This document shows, piece after piece, positions 58,780-64,000 of a DNA stretch of 64,000 nt. The notes beneath the pieces were generated by a model. The model was not told the origin of the DNA. It was given only the letters and a program-made list of their open reading frames with translations, and did not search any database. The number at the start of each line of letters is the position of its first letter. Within the stretch, counting starts at the first letter, position 1. Both the position numbers and the translations under genes were made by a program. Location: the NCBI RefSeq assembly GCF_026914265.1, contig NC_069130.1:40107306-40171305 (forward strand), in the 5' to 3' direction. This stretch comes from Mya arenaria. Taxonomy: Eukaryota; Mollusca; Bivalvia; Myida; Myidae.

Positions 58780-61700
58780 CACCACCAACCATCACAACAA
58801 CAGCATTCATTGCATTGGCGATAACCAATCGCGACAGCAAGTGTTTTCGTAATTATAAATAATCAGTTAGGGTTATAATCATTCTACAGAATGAAAACGA
58901 TGGAATTGATTTATTATAGATATTTTAAACTATGAATTCACTGATATAACACATCGGGGGTGAGTTTCATAGAGCCATAGAGTTTCATTTCATTTTCAGT
59001 GTCATTTCTTAATTTTTATAAACTGGTATTATATACATACAAAGCACGTTATTAAAACTATGTTCAGTATGTAAACTATTTAAAGAAACCATGTTTAAGA
59101 ACAGTCTCTAGTCTAGTTTAAACCCGGTTTGTACATTGAGCGTGGTTTGTAGATGACCTTTATTGATTAAATGATCACAGGTCAAAGTGCAAGGTCACCT
59201 TTATTAGGACAGTTACGGATGCTTTATTCTCCGTTTGTTTTCTTTCGATTGACTTGGTTTTTATTTCTTAAACTTGGTATTCACATAAACCATGGTCAGT
59301 CAAAGACCCCGTATGATTTTGTTATAAATAGGGCAAAGGTTAAGGTCATGTTCACCTTTATTAGAAATGGGCATAACCGATAGGCGACGGATCCTATTTG
59401 CGGAAATCGATTATAGTTGTGACGTTTATGTTTCGACGTAATTTTTGAACTTACACGTAAAACAAAGCTTATATGTAAACCTTTCATTGTTGAACTTGTT
59501 TTATATTAAACCCAGTATCAAAACATTTACTGTACAAATGACAAAAGCTTAACAGACCTATTAAATGATGTAAAGCCATCAAATTTACAAGAATGATGCA
59601 AAGTCTTGCTTGGAAACAAATTTTGCAGACAATGAATGGAATCTAGAAATAGTGAGGCTATTTCAGAGTGTCATTAGCGTTTTATGAACTAATTCCTTGA
59701 ATTTACCAGTGTAATTGCTCAGTTTAAAACTGCTAATGCACTTATATTTGATAAAGATAAAAGAAGATTCGTTCGTTACATTTGAAATTGGTTTCTAACA
59801 TTCAAGTTTGATTTCAAATTTAATAGAACATTGCGGATCTCCTTGTAATCGATTTTGAGTGCCATGACCTTGCACTGTCAACCGAACATCATAAATGCAG
59901 ACGTGTAATAAACTATATCGTCTGTTGATTAAAACACCAGCAAAACGTTTGAAAACAAAGTTGTTGTGTTTATGTTATTTTTACAAGATTAGTGTATTGG
60001 CTTTGAAAGATTTTCGCAAATATTCCTTATTTGAAACTAAGTTCAGATTTGTGTAATTAATAAATTTGAGAACAAAAATGAATCGACTTTAAAATCTATT
60101 AACCAGTCCAAAGGCGGCATATCTACATAAGAGACCTAAATATGGCGACAAAATTTGTATATAGAACACTATGTTCACAAACGGAGCTTTTGGACAAATT
60201 ATCACCTTTTCTGCAAGAGAATATTGATTGTTGAAAGATAAGGCAATTGCTGCCAGAGCTGTTTATTTGTTTTTCACTTAAAAGGACTCAATTTTGAGCA
60301 CAGCCGAGAGACTCGATAATTTAGGGACTGACTCCTCTGAGCTCTACCGCTGTTCTAAACAATAATCAAATAAGCTTTGTTGGTATTCGAAGTTTCAAAC
60401 CATATTTCTTATAGTTACTGCAACCACAGCCCGAGTTATTGAAATCCTACACGGGCGCTTTACGGCAAGTGTATACTTTCAATCTCAGTGTGTGTATACC
60501 ACGTGATAAATTGCGTCATAAATGCTACGTCGGAAGGCAATATTTTGCTTCGATTGAAGACTTAAAACAATGATAACTTTTCATTTTCTTTACCATTTTA
60601 AATGAAACATAGCGCAGTCTATGTAGCTTATGGAGCACCGCCTTCGGTCTTTTACCAAATTTTGATTGAGAGTTTAGTTTCTTATAACACTTCGACAAAA
60701 CTTTTCACGATACGGCCGTCTGACGGAGCACTGTCAAAACATTGTTTGGGAAACAGGTTTGTCGAAGTGTTTGATGAAACTACATGTAATCACCTTATCA
60801 AACTCCGGTTATAAAACAAAGGTGGGGCTCTTTAAGCTGCATAGACTAACCTTTGTTTCATTTAAAATGGTGAAGTAAGCGAACAGCTATTATTGATTTA
60901 AGTCTTTATTTTAAACAAAATATTGCCTTCCGACGTAGCATATATGACGTAATTTATCACGTGGTATACACACACTGAATCTCGGGGATTGCGGATTTCT
61001 AAACTGTTTTGGTATCATGTTGTTAAAGCTGCACTCTCACAGGTTGAACGTTTTGTTCAACTTTTTCATTTTTTGTTTTGGAACGAGCCAATTTTTGCAA
61101 AAAGCCATGGAACCGTTATATAAGATTGCTGAAAAAAATCATATCGCAGATTTTTATCTTTAAGTTCGAAAAATGATGTTTTTTGCATTTTTCTTAAACC
61201 GTAAGTAACGGTTTAAGCCATAAAACATTACTTTTCGAACGGAAATATGCAAGTCTACGATCTCATGTTTTGTTAGCAGTCTTATATCATTCGTTTGCAG
61301 ATATTAACGCAAAAATGTACTCTGTTCAAGAAAAAAAAGTTGTTAAAATGGTCAATCTGTGAGATTGCAGCTTTTTTGACAACGTTCAATAAACAGTGTG
61401 TGGTATAAGTGAATAATGTTGTAATTTAACCTCACGTTAGTTATAGAACGACAACGTCCATTCAACTTGTCACCATTCTAATACGGGGGTTGATGTACAA
61501 TCGAAACCCGTTGGTTCGATAGTTCAGGGACCGGCCAAAATACTTCGAGCTTCGCGAATATCGAGCCAAGCGGAAATGCTTACAAAGAGTAAGACAAAAT
61601 CGGGGCTTGACATTAGTTCGAGCCAACAATAAAATCGAGCCAAGCGAGTTCGAGCCAACGGGTTTCGATTGTATATAATATTATTCAAACAAAGCAAACA

Positions 61701-64000
61701 ATCTCTAACAAGGTACAATACATGATTAAATAATGCTAAAACCAACGTACATGTCCATTCAAAGTACTTAAAATGACACTCTTATTCAAAATCAATACAT
61801 GCACATGTAAAACAAACTTAAATTTGAGCGATAAACCCTCCACTTGTTACTAAATAATGCATTTATGAATATTTTTAATTACTATAAATAATATAATAAC
61901 CGTGTATTTAACGGCTGAATGCACAAAAATATTATTAGTAAATGCTAAAATATTTACTGCGATCTACTATAGTCTCATAAGGTAGCAGTACCATGTTTTC
62001 TGCAGATTTCTTTTAAATTAAACTCGTTATTCATCACTGTTTTCGATGTTTTCATCCTTTTTAGTACTATTAAACAATTTTATCAAATGTGTTAAATCTT
62101 ATTTAGTAGTAATAGTGTTTCTTAACATCAATTTTTGAACATGTGTATAAAAATCGGCGTTCTAATTTTTTGTCATCAGTCTTATATAACTGCCTTCCAT
62201 GGATTTTCGCAAAAATTGGCTCGTTCCATGACAAAAAATAAAAAAAAGTTGTCAAAACGTTCAATCTGTGAGAGTGCAGCTTCAATGTTTAGCCTAGTAC
62301 TTAATGATTGCCTATCTACGATTTCATTGGCTGAAAATGTAGGTTGTATTCTAAAGTATAATAATGCGTATAATGCAGAGTTGCATTGACAATTTTCGAA
62401 CTATTACCAGACATTTAACTATTAAACCGACCCTCATCTATCTATGAAGATATGCCCTTACGTACGCATGCATTGATAGACAAACGCTTTTTCAAACGCA
62501 AATTTGTCACACAAAGTTACACATTTACTGGCAGCTAAGGTTTTTTTTCTTTAGTGGCAAAATGTCTTGAAATATTGATGGCCTCGCGTCAAAACAGAGA
62601 AACTACAAAATCCCAAAGTTTCAGTAGCTACGCTTTTTTTGTATTTTCTGGGTACATGTTATTTAATCACACAGTTTGTTTACAAAATGCTGAAGTCACA
62701 ATTTCTGAAGTTATAATTACTGAAGGTTTGACATTCCTGATTCTCTGTGAGATGTCAAATTATTGTTCGACGATTTGATGACATGATGCATCACCTTTTT
62801 CTGATTGCGTTTTTTTTTGGGCATTTTTCAAGAAGATGCGGCTCGCCATTCTTATTTTAGTGATATAAAACTTCCGAAGCCTAAAAAAATGCAGCTTCAA
62901 ATTTTGACGTGAGCCTATCGATATACCGATGTAGTTCCACAATTATTAAAGCTGCACTCTCACAGATATACCATTTTAAAACTTTTTTATTTTTTGTCTT
63001 GGAAAGAGCAATTTTTTACGTAAATATCTGCAACCCAATGATGTAAGATTGCTGACAAAATATCAGATCGTAGATTTACATAAATCCGTTCGAAAATTAA
63101 AGTTCTACGGCTAAAGGTTTAAGAAAAATGCATAAAACATACATTTTTGAACTTGAATATAAAAATCTGCGATCTAATTTTTTGTCAGCAGTCTTATATA
63201 ACATGTTTCAATAGATTGTCGCAAAAAATGGCTCGTTCCAAGGCAAGAAATAAAACAGTTGTCAAAACGTTCAATCGGTGAGAGTGCAGCTTTAACGCTT
63301 TTAATTGTTAAAACTCAATGTTGTTGCATCGATCTCAACGCCACTTGCTTACTACATACTTCTCTATTTTCAGGCATGTCCACCTTTCTTCTCCCGTTCA
63401 GTTTGTTTGCCGTTGTCTCCCAGCATCTCGAATACTCAGGCACGTGGTGTCAAGTACAGGGGTTCCTTTTCACCGTCCTCGTTGTCACCCAACAGCTTGC
63501 TCTTCTTACCATCTCATTGGATCGGAACTACGCCATAATGAACTCTCTTCGCTACCCGAATGTGTTTACTCAGTCACTTTGCCTTGGACTTGTGTTTCTC
63601 TCGTGGCTGTTTGGCATCGTTATAAGTATCCCGCCTGTATTAGACTCAGGGCTTGGACAGTACAAGTTTCATAAAAACCACTTCATATGTTCCCTTGATT
63701 GGTCCTACAATACCAACTATCTAGTTGTGTTCAGTGTTTTATCGTTCGGACTCCCTATATTTGCTCAGTCTATATGCTATGTAAGAATATTCTTAGCCGC
63801 AGTTGGTCACAACAAGAGAAGTGCTAAGGTGACTCCGTGGGTTAGTCAAACGAACACAAGAACAAATATTGAGAGTGAGCAATCCTCTAGCAGTACTGAA
63901 TACTCGGAGGCCGCCAATGGATCTATGGAGTGCAAGGCGGTCCGAACAATTCTAATAATCGGTGCGGCATTCCTCATTTGCTGGGTCCCGTATTTCGTGG
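57758..64000 (+). CDS. class A GPCR, GPR161-like (3' end beyond window)
   Basis: A seven-transmembrane receptor in two exons, 57758-58028 and 63374-64000, spliced at a phase-1 5.3-kb intron (TTGT|GTAAGT ... TTTTCAG|GCATG). In-frame TGA lies just before the frame; start ATG is 57758, or 57791. Segments: TM1 TLMAVYLGAILFLSLTFNGT; ICL1 FYKKTHLLSVSN; TM2 CFVLNLIVCQLCMSTFLLPF; WCQV with the TM3 cysteine; TM3 end LTISLDRNYAIMN, so DRN instead of DRY; TM4 around FLSWLFGIVISIPP; ECL2 FICSLDW; TM5 VFSVLSFGLPIFAQSICYV; short ICL3 rich in Ser; TM6 AVRTILIIGAAFLICWVPYF, where the window ends. FYKK.HLL..SN and CKA..TIL motifs resemble GPR161, a ciliary orphan receptor of Hedgehog signalling; orthology is unproven. 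The receptor family call is firm, the subfamily is not. Confidence 0.85.
58029..58597. other. GPCR intron, first part
   Basis: No feature recognised before the trinucleotide tract. Confidence 0.5.
58598..58803. repeat. CCA/ACA trinucleotide microsatellite
   Basis: About 200 bp of interrupted CCA and ACA triplets in the GPCR intron. Thr/Pro/His/Gln-rich frames here are artefacts. Confidence 0.93.
58804..60483. other. GPCR intron, middle part
   Basis: Noncoding. Degenerate dispersed repeats with GGTCAAAGTGCAAGGTCACC and GGTTAAGGTCATGTTCACCT occur at about 59175 and 59335. Confidence 0.5.
60484..60978. mobile_element. MITE with CAGTGTGTGTATACC termini
   Basis: Left TCAGTGTGTGTATACCACGT, GATAAATTGCGTCATAAATG, CTACGTCGGAAGGCAATATT; right AATATTGCCTTCCGACGTAG, ATGACGTAATTTATCACGTG, GTATACACACACTGA. 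Nearly 500 bp. A 70-codon frame inside (60602-60814) has no recognised similarity. Confidence 0.85.
61023..61376. mobile_element. palindromic MITE, TTAA family, copy 5
   Basis: Left TTAAAGCTGCACTCTCACAG, right CTGTGAGATTGCAGCTTTTT; the centre has AACCGTAAGTAACGGTTT. Confidence 0.83.
61496..61674. mobile_element. MITE with TACAATCGAAACC termini
   Basis: Left TACAATCGAAACCCGTTGG and right CCAACGGGTTTCGATTGTA are exact inverses. 179 bp. The TA at each end fits Tc1/mariner-type insertion (inference). A partial inverted copy is at 55800-55915. Confidence 0.8.
61767..62122. mobile_element. MITE with ACTCTTATTC termini, copy 3
   Basis: Starts ACTTAAAATGACACTCTTAT and contains AATGCATTTATGAATA and GGTAGCAGTACC; right end AGTAATAGTGTTTCTTAA is degraded. 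Confidence 0.62.
62125..62285. mobile_element. palindromic MITE, TTAA family, 3' half only
   Basis: Runs from TTTTTGAACATGTGTATAAA to CAATCTGTGAGAGTGCAGCTT; the left half is missing and is replaced by the preceding element. Confidence 0.72.
62286..62945. other. GPCR intron, late part
   Basis: No supportable feature. Confidence 0.4.
62946..63295. mobile_element. palindromic MITE, TTAA family, copy 7
   Basis: Left TTAAAGCTGCACTCTCACAG, right GGTGAGAGTGCAGCTTTAA, TTAA on both sides. It ends about 80 bp before the GPCR exon 2 acceptor. Confidence 0.87.
63374..64000 (+). CDS. GPR161-like GPCR, exon 2 (partial)
   Basis: Encodes end of TM2 to TM6 without a stop; truncated by the window edge. Acceptor ATTTTCAG. 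The frame is 209 codons long with canonical class A landmarks (Trp in TM4, Pro in TM5, CWVP in TM6). Confidence 0.88.

Noticed and set aside
58476..58862. Thr/Pro-rich mucin-like protein
   Set aside because: Low-complexity triplet repeat inside the GPCR intron; no signal peptide or flanking coding sequence in support.
60602..60814. 70-codon frame YGAPPSVFYQ...
   Set aside because: Lies wholly within a MITE and matches no family I know.

Overview
The window is AT-rich animal nuclear DNA: exons with GT-AG introns, AATAAA signals, dense palindromic MITE-like repeats, tRNA-derived SINEs and many minisatellites. The mix of C1q-domain secreted genes and repeats whose ends read TTAAAGCTGCACTCTCACAG suggests a mollusc, most likely a bivalve. 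Species is not assigned. No bacterial, viral or CRISPR signal was seen. || Layout. (1) 1-9.2 kb: noncoding, with several small inverted-repeat elements and a 75-bp satellite ending next to a splice acceptor. (2) 9.2-15.0 kb, + strand: TAF10 (TFIID/SAGA histone-fold subunit) in four recognisable coding exons; the first coding exon was not found. (3) About 13-42.1 kb: three tandem segmental-duplication units of 8-12 kb. Each carries a two-exon gene for a small secreted protein (signal peptide, coiled coil, C1q domain) at 17.8, 26.9 and 35.0 kb. Units 2 and 3 also carry decayed TAF10 exons, so the duplicated block once spanned the TAF10 3' half plus the C1q gene. The middle unit looks like a crossover product: its 5' part resembles unit 3 and its 3' part resembles unit 1, with the switch inside the C1q exon. 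(4) 42-57 kb: no convincing gene; MITEs and minisatellites with 26, 49, 51 and 24-bp periods, a GT microsatellite and one GC-rich inverted-repeat element. (5) 57.76-64.0 kb, + strand: a class A GPCR resembling GPR161, two exons separated by a 5.3-kb repeat-filled intron and cut off by the window end in TM6. || The genes do not form a pathway. TAF10 is a housekeeping transcription factor, the C1q proteins are probably extracellular recognition or innate immune proteins, and the GPCR is a membrane receptor. The main biological interest is the recent, visibly recombining expansion of C1q genes hitch-hiking with fragments of TAF10. All coordinates and alignments were made by eye; no database search was run.
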